Positions 17,125-25,744 of a stretch of DNA of 64,000 nucleotides are shown here, piece by piece. The stretch is from Paenibacillus agricola (GTDB lineage Bacteria > Bacillota > Bacilli > Paenibacillales > NBRC-103111). The position numbers and the translations under genes were made by a program. Below the pieces are notes generated by a model that worked only from the letters and a program-made list of their open reading frames with translations, had not been told where the DNA came from and ran no database searches. Where the stretch lies: the NCBI RefSeq assembly GCF_011440305.1, contig NZ_JAAOIW010000003.1, positions 551,577 through 615,576 on the forward strand, in the 5' to 3' direction. How positions within the stretch are numbered: position 1 is the first letter of the stretch; every line of letters starts with the position of its first letter.

Positions 17125-18036
17125 TTACCTTTCCTTCTCCAGCATTCGCACTGCATCGCCAAAATGGCCATTGCACAGCTCCAATACCGCCAACGCCTTC
17201 ACAGAGTCTACCGCAAACTTGAGCATCAAAATCGCCACTCGTGCATCACCATCTGCCTGCTCAGTATAGGCAGCAGCCTTCGAGGGCTCAGCTCCAGTCG
17301 CATCGCTAACGATGCGGACCACACGGTCGCGCAGCTTTTCATTCGTAGCCTGCATGTTGACCATCAGGTTGCCATACACCTTGCCCAGCTTGATCATCGC
17401 TGTAGTCGTAATCATATTAAGCACCAATTTCGTAGCGGTTCCGGCCTTTAGCCGGGTTGATCCGGTTACGACTTCAGGCCCAACCGGCACTTCAATCGCG
17501 TATTGCGCAGCTTCGCTAAGCCGTGTTGCTGCGTTGCATGAAACACTTGCCGTCAAGGCGCCCATTTCACGCGCCCGGCGGATCGCGCCAATCACGTAAG
17601 GCGTGTTGCCGCTGGCGGCGATACCTACGATGGCATCGTCGGCTGTCAGGCAGGCTTCAATATCCTGCGCGCCTGCCTCGGCGTCATCCTCCGCATTTTC
17701 GATGGCGGTCATAATCGCCGCTTCCCCACCTGCGATAATACCCGTGACCAGATGCCGGCTGACGCCGAAGGTCGGTGGACACTCGGAAGCATCGAGGATG
17801 CCCAGTCGCCCGCTCGTTCCGGCTCCAATATAAAACAGCCTGCCACCCTTGCTCATCACCTCGACAATAGCTTCAACAGCCTTCTCAATTTGTGGCAACG
17901 CACGCTGCACCGATATGGCTACAGTCTGGTCCTCCGCATTCATAATCCGAATAATTTCTTGGACACTCATTTCATCCAAATTTGCGGTTTTGTCATTTCG
18001 TTGTTCCGTAATGGGTTGACTTCCGATGTATTTCAA
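17125..18036 (-). CDS. murQ: N-acetylmuramic acid 6-phosphate etherase
   Basis: A 303-residue SIS-domain enzyme that removes the D-lactyl ether from MurNAc-6-phosphate, giving GlcNAc-6-phosphate. Diagnostic segments are IGAGTSGRLGILDASECPPT (phosphosugar site, with the catalytic Glu in DASECPPTF) and GSTRLKAGTATKLVLN. The start is TTG at 18036, nine bases after GGAGGG and one base after the stop of the kinase gene, so translation is probably coupled. It is the last gene of a seven-gene operon reading leftward from 24190. Confidence 0.93.
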   Translation of the reverse strand: MKYIGSQPITEQRNDKTANLDEMSVQEIIRIMNAEDQTVAISVQRALPQIEKAVEAIVEVMSKGGRLFYIGAGTSGRLGILDASECPPTFGVSRHLVTGIIAGGEAAIMTAIENAEDDAEAGAQDIEACLTADDAIVGIAASGNTPYVIGAIRRAREMGALTASVSCNAATRLSEAAQYAIEVPVGPEVVTGSTRLKAGTATKLVLNMITTTAMIKLGKVYGNLMVNMQATNEKLRDRVVRIVSDATGAEPSKAAAYTEQADGDARVAILMLKFAVDSVKALAVLELCNGHFGDAVRMLEKER

Positions 18037-18037
18037 C

Positions 18038-19069
18038 TTATGATTCCCTCCTTGTCTCCCATGCACTAATATTTGCTTTTACAACAGCTGTAATGGCGAT
18101 TCCCGCCTCCTTGAGCGCAAGTACATAACACCCAGCTACAGGCGGTGCATCCAGCTTGCTTACCTGAAGCCCGCTTGTTTGTATACATGCCTGCGCTTCA
18201 AAGCAAGCCTGAAACCATGTATCCGAGAACAGCCCTCCGCTCAACAGCAGCGGTAGGTCTGGCATAGGTTCGTGGTTGTGCAATCCATCATGGTTATGTG
18301 ATTCCATTAATCGGGTTTGTACGGTTAAAGCCAATTGTGCCAATTCTTGAACAGCCATCTCGATGATCGCAAGTGCTACTGAATCGCCTTCCTTGGCAGC
18401 CTGAACGACAATGCGGGATAGATCCGCTATCGCCATTCGCATATTGGTTTGCCCATATACGTAAGTGATCAGCTGGTTAGGGTTTTGGAGGGACAAGTTC
18501 TCCAAAATATATCCAGTAAGCGAAGTCTGAGCGCCTCGTCCATCATGCTGCTTCAGCACAGCCATCATTGCTTGCTGCCCGATAGCAAAGCCGCTACCCT
18601 CATCGCCCAATAAATATCCCCAGCCACCGACGCGAACACTTACCGAGGTTTCCGGTACAAAGCCATAAGCAATCGACCCGGTCCCCGAGATCACCACAAT
18701 GCCAGCCTCGCCCCATGTTCTAGCCGAAAGCGCCGTTATGGCATCATTATGCACAATGACCTTCACTGTAGCCGGCAGCTTGCCTTCAAAAAAAGCAAGG
18801 ATCTGCGCCTTATCCTCTGGACGGTCGGCTCCAGCCAATCCAAGAAAAACCACCTGCAGCTGCTTTTCGTTACTATTAGACAGATCCAATACCTGCTGAA
18901 CCAGCATCCATAATACTTGCTGCACAATTTCCCATGAGCTCGATTTGATATTGCTGGAGGGTCCATAGCACTGACCCAGTACATTACCTTCCCCATCACC
19001 GATCATACAAGCGGTTTTCGTGCCACCGCCGTCAATCCCGATAAATCTAATTTCTTTACTTGACAGCAC
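18038..19069 (-). CDS. murK: BadF/BcrA-type amino-sugar kinase (MurNAc/GlcNAc kinase)
   Basis: A 343-residue ASKHA-fold kinase. The phosphate-1 loop is FIGIDGGGTKTACMIG, phosphate-2 is VISGTGSIAYG, with GGWGYLLGDEGSGFAIG and the adenosine motif LLLSGGLF. It should phosphorylate MurNAc (and possibly GlcNAc) at O6 after ABC-type uptake, feeding MurQ next door. This follows the Clostridium MurK precedent and is an inference. An unusual His-rich insert (HNHDGLHNHEP) sits near residue 270. The start GTG 19069 overlaps the upstream permease by 14 bp. Confidence 0.82.
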   Translation of the reverse strand: MLSSKEIRFIGIDGGGTKTACMIGDGEGNVLGQCYGPSSNIKSSSWEIVQQVLWMLVQQVLDLSNSNEKQLQVVFLGLAGADRPEDKAQILAFFEGKLPATVKVIVHNDAITALSARTWGEAGIVVISGTGSIAYGFVPETSVSVRVGGWGYLLGDEGSGFAIGQQAMMAVLKQHDGRGAQTSLTGYILENLSLQNPNQLITYVYGQTNMRMAIADLSRIVVQAAKEGDSVALAIIEMAVQELAQLALTVQTRLMESHNHDGLHNHEPMPDLPLLLSGGLFSDTWFQACFEAQACIQTSGLQVSKLDAPPVAGCYVLALKEAGIAITAVVKANISAWETRRES

Positions 19070-19880
19070 CGGCAGTCATCCCTTCCATGAACTGTTTGGA
19101 AGCTATTGCGAACAAGATAATCATGGGAAGCGAAGATAACGTCAGCCCGGCGAAAAGTACACTCCAGTCGGTCGAATACTCACTGAACAGGGTTAGCATG
19201 CCAACAGGTATCGTCTTTTTGACTTCATCCTGAATAAAGATCAGCGGGAAGAAAAAATCATTCCACACCGTAATAAAATTCATAATCATGACTGTACCCA
19301 GCGCAGGACGCATAAGGGGCGCAATGATTTTCACAAGAATACCCAAATCCGAGCAGCCATCTATTTTCGCCGATTCTTCCAGCTCCTTCGGCAAGGTTCG
19401 GAAGAAACCAACCAAAATCAGCACTGACATGGGAATGCCAATCGCCGTATAGACGAAGATCAGCGAGAAGCTCGTGTTCATCAAACCAAGATTTTTCATC
19501 AAAATAAACAAGGGCACAATCCCAAGCTTGACCGGAATCATCATTCCCAGCAGGATGTAGAAGAACAAGGCACCATTCCATTTGAAATTGAATCTCGCAA
19601 TATAAAACGATACCAAGGCCCCTGAAATCAAGATCAGCGCTACAGAGGTAACACTGACGAACACACTGTTCCAAAAGTAATCGAAGTAAGGCAATTGGTC
19701 CAGCAATTTGCTATAAGCATTAACGGTCCATGACTTTGGAAAAGCCATCGGGTTTTTGAAAATTTCCACATTCGTCTTAAACGACGACAGCACCATCAGG
19801 AAAATCGGGTACAGACTGACAGCCGCGAATACAAGCGCGATCACATAATGTCCTATACGTAATCCCTTATGTTCTTTCAT
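19056..19880 (-). CDS. Sugar ABC transporter permease, MalG type
   Basis: A 274-residue permease with six transmembrane helices and the EAA motif ELEESAKIDGCSDLGILVKIIAPL at about 175-200, typical of CUT1 family carbohydrate importers. It pairs with the MalF-type permease 55 bp upstream and the lipoprotein beyond. No ATPase is encoded in the cluster; CUT1 systems in Firmicutes commonly use a shared MsmX ATPase elsewhere. Likely cargo is MurNAc or a muropeptide sugar, from its position next to murK-murQ. Confidence 0.85.
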   Translation of the reverse strand: MKEHKGLRIGHYVIALVFAAVSLYPIFLMVLSSFKTNVEIFKNPMAFPKSWTVNAYSKLLDQLPYFDYFWNSVFVSVTSVALILISGALVSFYIARFNFKWNGALFFYILLGMMIPVKLGIVPLFILMKNLGLMNTSFSLIFVYTAIGIPMSVLILVGFFRTLPKELEESAKIDGCSDLGILVKIIAPLMRPALGTVMIMNFITVWNDFFFPLIFIQDEVKKTIPVGMLTLFSEYSTDWSVLFAGLTLSSLPMIILFAIASKQFMEGMTAGAVK

Positions 19881-19935
19881 TGTGACTCCACACCTTTCAT
19901 GTAATGATAAGAACCCAGCATAGACTGCATCCCGC

Positions 19936-20889
19936 TTAATCCATATCCCGTTTTCTCACATACGCCATGAAAAGGGCAGACAGCACCGCAATGATAAAAA
20001 ACAAGGTAACCGCAAGAGCCGAGCCAAGTCCAATAGCTACTCCGTCACCGCTTGAGCCTCCAAAAGCAACCCGGTAAAAAAAGACTGCCAGCAAATCAGT
20101 GGAATGATACGGCTCCCCTTGAGAGCCTTGCATCGCGTAAACCAGCTCAAAGGCTTCAAAGGCTTGAACAAACGTAAAGAGGGTAACAATAATAACCGAC
20201 TGGGACATCATGGGGAATATAATCGACTTTATTAGTTGGAAGCCTTTGGCTCCATCCAAACGCGCTGCTTCGATAGCTTCCTGGGAGATCGATTGCAGCC
20301 CTGCTAACAGGATCAAGATCGAGAAGCCGATGCCGAACCAGCTGTTAACCAATATAATCGAGGTTAAGGCGTAGGCCGGATCACCCAGCCATGGCTTTGC
20401 CCATTCCCCTAGTCCCACTTGCTTAAGCATCACATTGATAGCGCCGAAGTTCGGATTAAGCATTAGCTTCCACAGAAACCCGACAACGATCACGGAGAGC
20501 AGCCTAGGCAGAAAATACGCCATTTTAAAAAGCTCGGCTCCCTTGACCTTAGTGAAAATAATATAGGCCAGTATAAAAGCAATCCCATTCTGCACAACCA
20601 TCTCTAGCAGGAAGTAATACCAGTTGTGGGCAAAAGCATTCCAGAACAGCCCCCTGAAGGGCTCTGTCGTAAATAGCTTCGTAAAATTCGCAATTCCTAT
20701 AAATGCACCCTTTTTGAGTCCAACCCAGTCGAATAAGCTGTAGCTGAACGCCGCAAGAATCGGATATACAATAAATAACGTATATACGGCGAGGGCAGGA
20801 ATCGGGAATAGATGAATGAACCCCTTGCTCCAGTTGAACTTCTTATGCTTGTTCTTTGGTTCATGGGCTTGTGCATGAATCCCATTCAT
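19936..20889 (-). CDS. Sugar ABC transporter permease, MalF type
   Basis: A 317-residue permease of the CUT1 family. An N-terminal cytoplasmic segment precedes the first helix, and the EAA loop reads ISQEAIEAARLDGAKGFQLIKSI. It follows the binding-protein gene by 36 bp and precedes the MalG-type gene. The ribosome binding site is weak (GCGAGGC), which suggests reliance on coupled or nearby translation. Confidence 0.85.
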   Translation of the reverse strand: MNGIHAQAHEPKNKHKKFNWSKGFIHLFPIPALAVYTLFIVYPILAAFSYSLFDWVGLKKGAFIGIANFTKLFTTEPFRGLFWNAFAHNWYYFLLEMVVQNGIAFILAYIIFTKVKGAELFKMAYFLPRLLSVIVVGFLWKLMLNPNFGAINVMLKQVGLGEWAKPWLGDPAYALTSIILVNSWFGIGFSILILLAGLQSISQEAIEAARLDGAKGFQLIKSIIFPMMSQSVIIVTLFTFVQAFEAFELVYAMQGSQGEPYHSTDLLAVFFYRVAFGGSSGDGVAIGLGSALAVTLFFIIAVLSALFMAYVRKRDMD

Positions 20890-20925
20890 TATGCCTCGCC
20901 GCCTTATCTACCATAGAATAGTTTA

Positions 20926-22227
20926 TTATTTGGCTATCGGTTTAAACCAGGAATCCACACTCTTTTGCAATTCCTCGGTTACCTGTGCAGGAGTTTCCTT
21001 ATTCAGGTACATTCCTTGTAAAAGCTGCTCAAAGACCGATTTGGAGGTAGGATTGCCCCCGTTAAAATGAATAACAAATAGATAAGGTGTTGAAATCGAA
21101 TTCGCCATATTGGAAATTTTCGTTACGATAGGATCTGTGGAGATAACACCCGGAATGGTGCTTGGTTTTTTCAATTCATTAGCAACCAATGTTCCAAATT
21201 CCTTCGTTGTCATAAATTCAATGAACTTTAAGGCTTCTTTCTTGCCCTTGGATTCCTTGTTGACCCCAAATGATCCGTCTACCCAAGTCGTAACCGTTGC
21301 TTTGCCTGCTGCATTCGGAACAGGGAATAAATCCATATCCAAATCAGGATTCATTTTTTTCATGACCGCCACTTCCCAGTCACCCATTACCATCATTGCG
21401 GCTTGCTCGGTTACGAATAAATTCCTCATATCATCCATAGATAGCCCTATATAATTGTCAGGAAAATATTTGGATAAGTCCTGCATCATTTGTACCGAAT
21501 CGCCGAACTCCTTGCTTTTCAAATTCGTTTGGCCTGTCGTTACTTTAGTAACGAAGTCGGTTCCGCCATAGATCGCAGGTGCAAGAGCGCCATGCGTCAA
21601 TGAAATCAACCAGCCCTCCTTGGAGCCAAAGGCAAATGGGGTTATTTTATTTTGCTTCAGGGTATCTGCCGCTTTAATCAGGTCTGCCCAAGTTTTGGGC
21701 TCCTCGATACTAAATTGCTTGAAAAGCTTTTTATTATAAAATATTTGCGTGGAGCTGAACACTGTCGGCACACCATACACCTTGCCATCTTTTCCCGTCG
21801 CCGCTGTCAAAGCTTCTTTAGAGATGACATCAAGCCCTTTGACAGTATCAAGCGGCTCCAAGTATCCGCCATCCGCCAAAGCAATACCCGGGGCATACGG
21901 ACGAAGATGAATAATATCCGGCGCACTTCCGGTTTGCAGTGAGGTGTTCAACAAGGTGTTGTACTCTGTATTTTTGGTTGGCTTGAATTCAATTTCGATA
22001 TTCGGATTTTTGGACTGGAATTCTTTGATGATTTTCTCGTAAGCTTCCTTGTCTTCCGTCCTCCAGCTGCCCATGGTCAGCTTCACCTTGTCTACCTTAG
22101 TGTCTGTCTTCGCAGGTGCTGGTGCTGGTGTTGCTCCAGGCTCAGTGGTTGTGCTGCTACAGCCTGTAATTATCAAGGTTAAAGCGGCTGCCGTGATTAG
22201 AGAAAGCTTCATTGTACGTTTCATCAT
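20926..22227 (-). CDS. Sugar ABC transporter substrate-binding lipoprotein
   Basis: A 433-residue family-1 binding protein (SBP_bac_1). The signal ends in a lipobox (LTLIITGCSS, acylated Cys23), followed by a Thr/Pro/Ala-rich tether and the mature domain (KLTMGSWRTEDKEAYEKI...). RBS AGGAGG is seven bases from the ATG. It probably captures MurNAc or a MurNAc-containing fragment outside the membrane; ligand specificity is inferred from the operon only. Confidence 0.85.
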   Translation of the reverse strand: MMKRTMKLSLITAAALTLIITGCSSTTTEPGATPAPAPAKTDTKVDKVKLTMGSWRTEDKEAYEKIIKEFQSKNPNIEIEFKPTKNTEYNTLLNTSLQTGSAPDIIHLRPYAPGIALADGGYLEPLDTVKGLDVISKEALTAATGKDGKVYGVPTVFSSTQIFYNKKLFKQFSIEEPKTWADLIKAADTLKQNKITPFAFGSKEGWLISLTHGALAPAIYGGTDFVTKVTTGQTNLKSKEFGDSVQMMQDLSKYFPDNYIGLSMDDMRNLFVTEQAAMMVMGDWEVAVMKKMNPDLDMDLFPVPNAAGKATVTTWVDGSFGVNKESKGKKEALKFIEFMTTKEFGTLVANELKKPSTIPGVISTDPIVTKISNMANSISTPYLFVIHFNGGNPTSKSVFEQLLQGMYLNKETPAQVTEELQKSVDSWFKPIAK

Positions 22228-22296
22228 ATTGACTCCTCCTAATTGTTTGCGAAGCAGCTTACTTTATAAGCATTCGCTTTGACGGTTGACCTATAT

Positions 22297-23331
22297 TCAA
22301 TCCCCTATGAGCGAGGAATAAATAGCTTCATGTAAAAGGGGGCGCAGCTGCCGAATCGGATTGCTTCTTCCGTAATGAATAGCATTGGTCATAAATACTA
22401 CAATTAGCTCATTACGTGGTTCTATCCATATGCTCGTGCCTGTAAAGCCTGTATGCCCATAGCTGCCAATCGGCCATGCAGCGCTACAGCTGGGAACCAC
22501 GCTTTGCCCCTGCCAGACCTCCCAGCCAAGCCCCCTGCCTTGAAAAGGGGCAGCCACACATTCTTGGCGCTGTCTTCGGGAGAGCAGGGTATCGTCAACT
22601 GTGAGCCAGCTCTTCGCGTATTGGACCAGGTCCGCGGCTGTCGTGAACAATCCGGCGCTTCCGGACGCACCACCAAGCTGAAAGCATTTTTCATCGTGTA
22701 CCGCTCCAACTATAAAACCATCGCCATCTGCCTCCGTGGCAGCGATACGCTCTCTTAATGAGGCAACGGGTTGAAACCTCGAATCCCGCATACCGAGTGG
22801 AGTAAAAACCTCGTGCTCCACAAATGCGGATATCGTTTGCTGGGTTAGCTCTTCTATGATGGCTCCAAGCAATATAAAGCCCAGATCGCTGTATAAGACT
22901 TGCGTCCCTGCCGTGGAAACCAGCTCTTGCTGCAAAATATCCTGAATGACATCCCTCTGCTCGTATCTATCTATGCGTGGCAGATCTGCCGGAAGACCCG
23001 AGGTATGCTGAAGCAGTTGCCGCAGAGTTACTTGCTCATGTAAAAAGCCGGGGATATACCTCTGGACCTTATCGTCCAAGGAAAGCTGGCTGCACTTGGC
23101 AAGCAACAAGATGGCTGGCAGTGTCGCCGTTACCTTCGTTAAGGAAGCAGCATCGAATATCGTGGAGCGGGTGATGGGCCGTTGCATCCTTCCATCCGAG
23201 TAGGAGCCCCAAGACTTGTGCCAAGCAAATTGGCCGCCAAGGCTTACTTCCAGCACAGCCCCGGGTATGTTGCCAAGCTCCACCCAGGTCTGGACCTGCT
23301 TTTCGATAGGAAGCATCGCCTTACTAAACAT
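22297..23331 (-). CDS. Serine beta-lactamase-fold hydrolase (AmiE-like)
   Basis: A 344-residue beta-lactamase/transpeptidase-like protein. The nucleophile motif SLTK (S-x-x-K) lies in FDAASLTKVTATLP, the second motif YSD in VLYSDLGFILLG, and a third HTG in YGHTGFTG. It has no signal peptide, so it acts in the cytoplasm unless exported in another way. The place in the operon matches Bacillus amiE, which encodes an N-acetylmuramyl-L-alanine amidase of this fold, so a peptide-trimming role in wall recycling is plausible. An ordinary esterase is the alternative. Its start overlaps the regulator stop by 8 bp. Confidence 0.75.
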   Translation of the reverse strand: MFSKAMLPIEKQVQTWVELGNIPGAVLEVSLGGQFAWHKSWGSYSDGRMQRPITRSTIFDAASLTKVTATLPAILLLAKCSQLSLDDKVQRYIPGFLHEQVTLRQLLQHTSGLPADLPRIDRYEQRDVIQDILQQELVSTAGTQVLYSDLGFILLGAIIEELTQQTISAFVEHEVFTPLGMRDSRFQPVASLRERIAATEADGDGFIVGAVHDEKCFQLGGASGSAGLFTTAADLVQYAKSWLTVDDTLLSRRQRQECVAAPFQGRGLGWEVWQGQSVVPSCSAAWPIGSYGHTGFTGTSIWIEPRNELIVVFMTNAIHYGRSNPIRQLRPLLHEAIYSSLIGD

Positions 23332-24190
23332 TGCGCTTCGAGCTTCTTACCGCTTTTCTTGTGTTCTCTAAGGCTTGTATGCTCGCTTCATACGACCGGC
23401 TGGCAATCCCTACATACAAGATGTCGATAACGTTCAGCTGGACAATTCTTGAAGCCATAGCCCCACTGCGAATGCTTTGCTCCATCGAGCTTGTGAATAA
23501 GCAAATATCCGCTATTTCTGAAACAGGGTTATGCCCAAACTTCGTCATCGATACAATCGTAGCTCCACTTTCCTTGGCGATCTCCAGAGCTTGAATAATC
23601 GACTCTGTCTGGCCGGAATAGGAGATGCCGAAGGCAACATCTTTATCAGTCATATTAGCTGCCAACGTGACCTGGGAGTCAAAATCAGATGCTGCTTCAC
23701 ACCAGCGATTAATCCGTGAAAGCTTCTGCTTGAAATCCTGGGCAATAACCGCCGATGCACCCACTCCAAAAATATATACCCTATTCGCATTACCCAAGCA
23801 TTCAATCGCTTTTTCCACATCCTCTGCCGATAACACGGCCAATGTGTCTTGAATAGATAAAATATTATTATGCGAAATGGACTGGATCAGGGAAGGTATC
23901 GAACCATCGATCTGGATTTCCTGGTACGAGGTTCCCATATTATTCGAGGATTTTCCCAAGTCGGCAGCAATTCTCAGCTTCAGCTCTTGAAACCCTTTCA
24001 TATGAAGCGAACGTGCCAAACGGACAATAGTCGCTTCGCTGACCTCGGCAAGCTCTGCCAGCTTTTGAACCGACGCATTCATGACCATCTCTGGATGGTC
24101 CAAAATATACAGAGCAACCTTGCGTTCCGTAGGCTTTAGCGTCTCCAATGACTCTCGGATACTTATGAGGCCTTGACCCTGATTAACCAT
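23324..24190 (-). CDS. murR: MurR/RpiR-family transcriptional regulator
   Basis: A 288-residue regulator with an N-terminal HTH_6 domain (about 1-77, including VSEATIVRLARSLHMKGFQELKLRI) and a C-terminal SIS sugar-phosphate-binding domain (about 120-255, VYIFGVGASAVIAQDFKQKL and GISYSGQTESII). It probably senses MurNAc-6-phosphate or a related phosphosugar. I start at ATG 24190; the frame continues eight codons upstream without a better ribosome binding site. It is the first gene of the salvage operon and presumably regulates it from the inverted repeats in its own promoter. Confidence 0.85.
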   Translation of the reverse strand: MVNQGQGLISIRESLETLKPTERKVALYILDHPEMVMNASVQKLAELAEVSEATIVRLARSLHMKGFQELKLRIAADLGKSSNNMGTSYQEIQIDGSIPSLIQSISHNNILSIQDTLAVLSAEDVEKAIECLGNANRVYIFGVGASAVIAQDFKQKLSRINRWCEAASDFDSQVTLAANMTDKDVAFGISYSGQTESIIQALEIAKESGATIVSMTKFGHNPVSEIADICLFTSSMEQSIRSGAMASRIVQLNVIDILYVGIASRSYEASIQALENTRKAVRSSKRNV

Positions 24191-24258
24191 GCCCACCACT
24201 ATCCTTTGCAACAAATTCGGTTATGAGTTAGTTTCATGTAAGTTTAGCTTACAACTCT

Positions 24259-24309
24259 ATTATAAAACAATATTTCATATTGTAAATACTTTTCGTGAAA
24301 TATTATTTC
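24259..24309 (-). promoter_or_regulatory. Promoter and candidate MurR operators of the salvage operon
   Basis: On the minus strand TTTACA, 16-bp spacer, TATAAT gives a good sigma-A promoter. AATATTTCA and TGAAATATT form a 9-bp inverted repeat with an 18-bp spacer that brackets the -35 box, and TGAAATATTATTTC at 24296-24309 fits the TGAAA...TTTC shape common for RpiR-family operators. Confidence 0.6.
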
Positions 24310-24417
24310 TTTATTTTCGTCAACGGGCGTGGACTGTTATATTTGTTCTCTCCCTGTTGTTTTGTATCCGATATGCGTATACTGGTTCTATACGGTGATG
24401 AAACGGAGTGAAGTATT

Positions 24418-24510
24418 ATGGGCGTGATTGTAAATAGGAAGCATGGCGGAAGCTTGCAAGACTGGGTAAACGGGAAAAAAAGGCGAAACGGGTTGCACTG
24501 TAGGCACTAA
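24418..24510 (+). CDS. Possible 30-residue small ORF upstream of rsgA
   Basis: ATG to TAA, 30 codons, with GGAGTG seven bases before the start. The peptide is basic (GKKRRNGLHCRH at its end) with one Cys and several His, and I do not recognise it. It lies between the murR promoter and the RsgA gene on the same strand as rsgA. It may be a real small protein, a leader, or chance. Confidence 0.3.
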   Translation: MGVIVNRKHGGSLQDWVNGKKRRNGLHCRH

Positions 24511-24601
24511 AAACACTAACAGAGGCCTATAAAAAGACTTCTTGGCTTTACCGGATTTTCCCCAAACCCTTACCATGTATAACCAGGGAGGATCTATCCA
24601 A

Positions 24602-25663
24602 TTGAAATCGAATCAACATTTATATAAGTATGGCTTCCAGCCATTTTTTGAGCTTCAGCATCGTGAAGGCTTTCAAGCAGGGCGTGTTGCTCTGGAGCAT
24701 AAGCATATGTATAGAATTTATTGTGAGGATGGCGAATGGCTAGGTGAGCTTTCCGGCAAAAGCCGTTATGAGGCGCACCATCGAGAGGACTATCCAGCCG
24801 TAGGCGATTGGGTCTGGATCACGAAGCAGCCCGGCGAGCAGCGCGTGGTTATCCATGGCGTGATGATGCGCAAAAGTAAATTTTCGCGCAAAGCCGCTGG
24901 TTCGAGTATTGAGGAGCAAATTGTAGCAACGAATATTGACCGGGTTTTTCTAGTTATGGCTTTAAACCGCGATTTTAATATAAGGCGGCTGGAGCGTTAT
25001 TTGCTATTGGCTTACGAAAGTGGTGCCTCACCAGAAATCGTGCTGACCAAGATGGATTTATGCGACGATGTGGCAGCCAGGCAAAGCGAGGTCGAGACCG
25101 TTGCTTTCGGTGTACCGGTTTATGTAGTTAACAGCTTGGCGGACGCTGGCGTCGCATCCATCCTGCAAACCTTGGTGCAGGGTGAAACCATCGCTCTGCT
25201 CGGCTCCTCCGGCGCTGGGAAATCCACGCTGCTCAATAGCCTTTATGGTGAGGAGCGGCAAAAAACCGGCGCTGCACGCGACGGCGATGACCGCGGCAAG
25301 CATACCACGACGCATCGCGAGTTGGTTGTGCTGCCGGGAGGTGCGCTCATTATAGACACGCCTGGCATGCGTGAGCTACAGCTCTGGGAAGGCAGCGAGT
25401 CGATGGGCGAAGCCTTCCAGGATATCGACTCGCTGGCTGCGAGCTGCAGGTTCGCCGATTGCGGGCACAACCAAGAGCCCGGCTGCGCCATTCAGCTGGC
25501 ACTATCGGCGGGCGACTTGGACAGCGAGCGCTGGAGCAGCTTCCTGAAGCTGCAAAAGGAGCTCGCCTACATCGAGCGCAAAGCCGATGCTGGCGCCGCG
25601 CGAGCAGAGAAGGATCGCTGGAAAAAGATCCACAAGCAAATGCGTGAGGGCGGTAACCGTTAG
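24602..25663 (+). CDS. rsgA: Ribosome-associated GTPase RsgA
   Basis: A 353-residue circularly permuted GTPase that acts in 30S subunit maturation. An N-terminal OB fold (about 20-95), then the permuted G motifs with G4 LTKMD, G5-like VNSLAD, Walker A LLGSSGAGKST, the switch segment HTTTHREL and G3 DTPGM. A zinc-binding tail CRFADCGHNQEPGC follows. I start at TTG 24602, ten bases after GGGAGG, giving the family N-terminus. The position outside the usual prpC-prkC-rsgA context suggests a second RsgA paralogue (as in several Paenibacillus), but the rest of the genome is not seen. Confidence 0.88.
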   Translation: MKSNQHLYKYGFQPFFELQHREGFQAGRVALEHKHMYRIYCEDGEWLGELSGKSRYEAHHREDYPAVGDWVWITKQPGEQRVVIHGVMMRKSKFSRKAAGSSIEEQIVATNIDRVFLVMALNRDFNIRRLERYLLLAYESGASPEIVLTKMDLCDDVAARQSEVETVAFGVPVYVVNSLADAGVASILQTLVQGETIALLGSSGAGKSTLLNSLYGEERQKTGAARDGDDRGKHTTTHRELVVLPGGALIIDTPGMRELQLWEGSESMGEAFQDIDSLAASCRFADCGHNQEPGCAIQLALSAGDLDSERWSSFLKLQKELAYIERKADAGAARAEKDRWKKIHKQMREGGNR

Positions 25664-25678
25664 ACTAGTCTAGAAAAC

Positions 25679-25723
25679 AGAAAGCCTCCAAACCACGTTC
25701 ACCATGGTTTGGAGGCTTTCTTA
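25679..25723. terminator. Bidirectional intrinsic terminator
   Basis: GAAAGCCTCCAAACCA pairs perfectly with TGGTTTGGAGGCTTTC around a short loop. T-rich flanks on both strands serve the convergent rsgA and 25745-26284 genes. Confidence 0.88.
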
Positions 25724-25744
25724 TGTGTAACGTGCAGAAACTAT

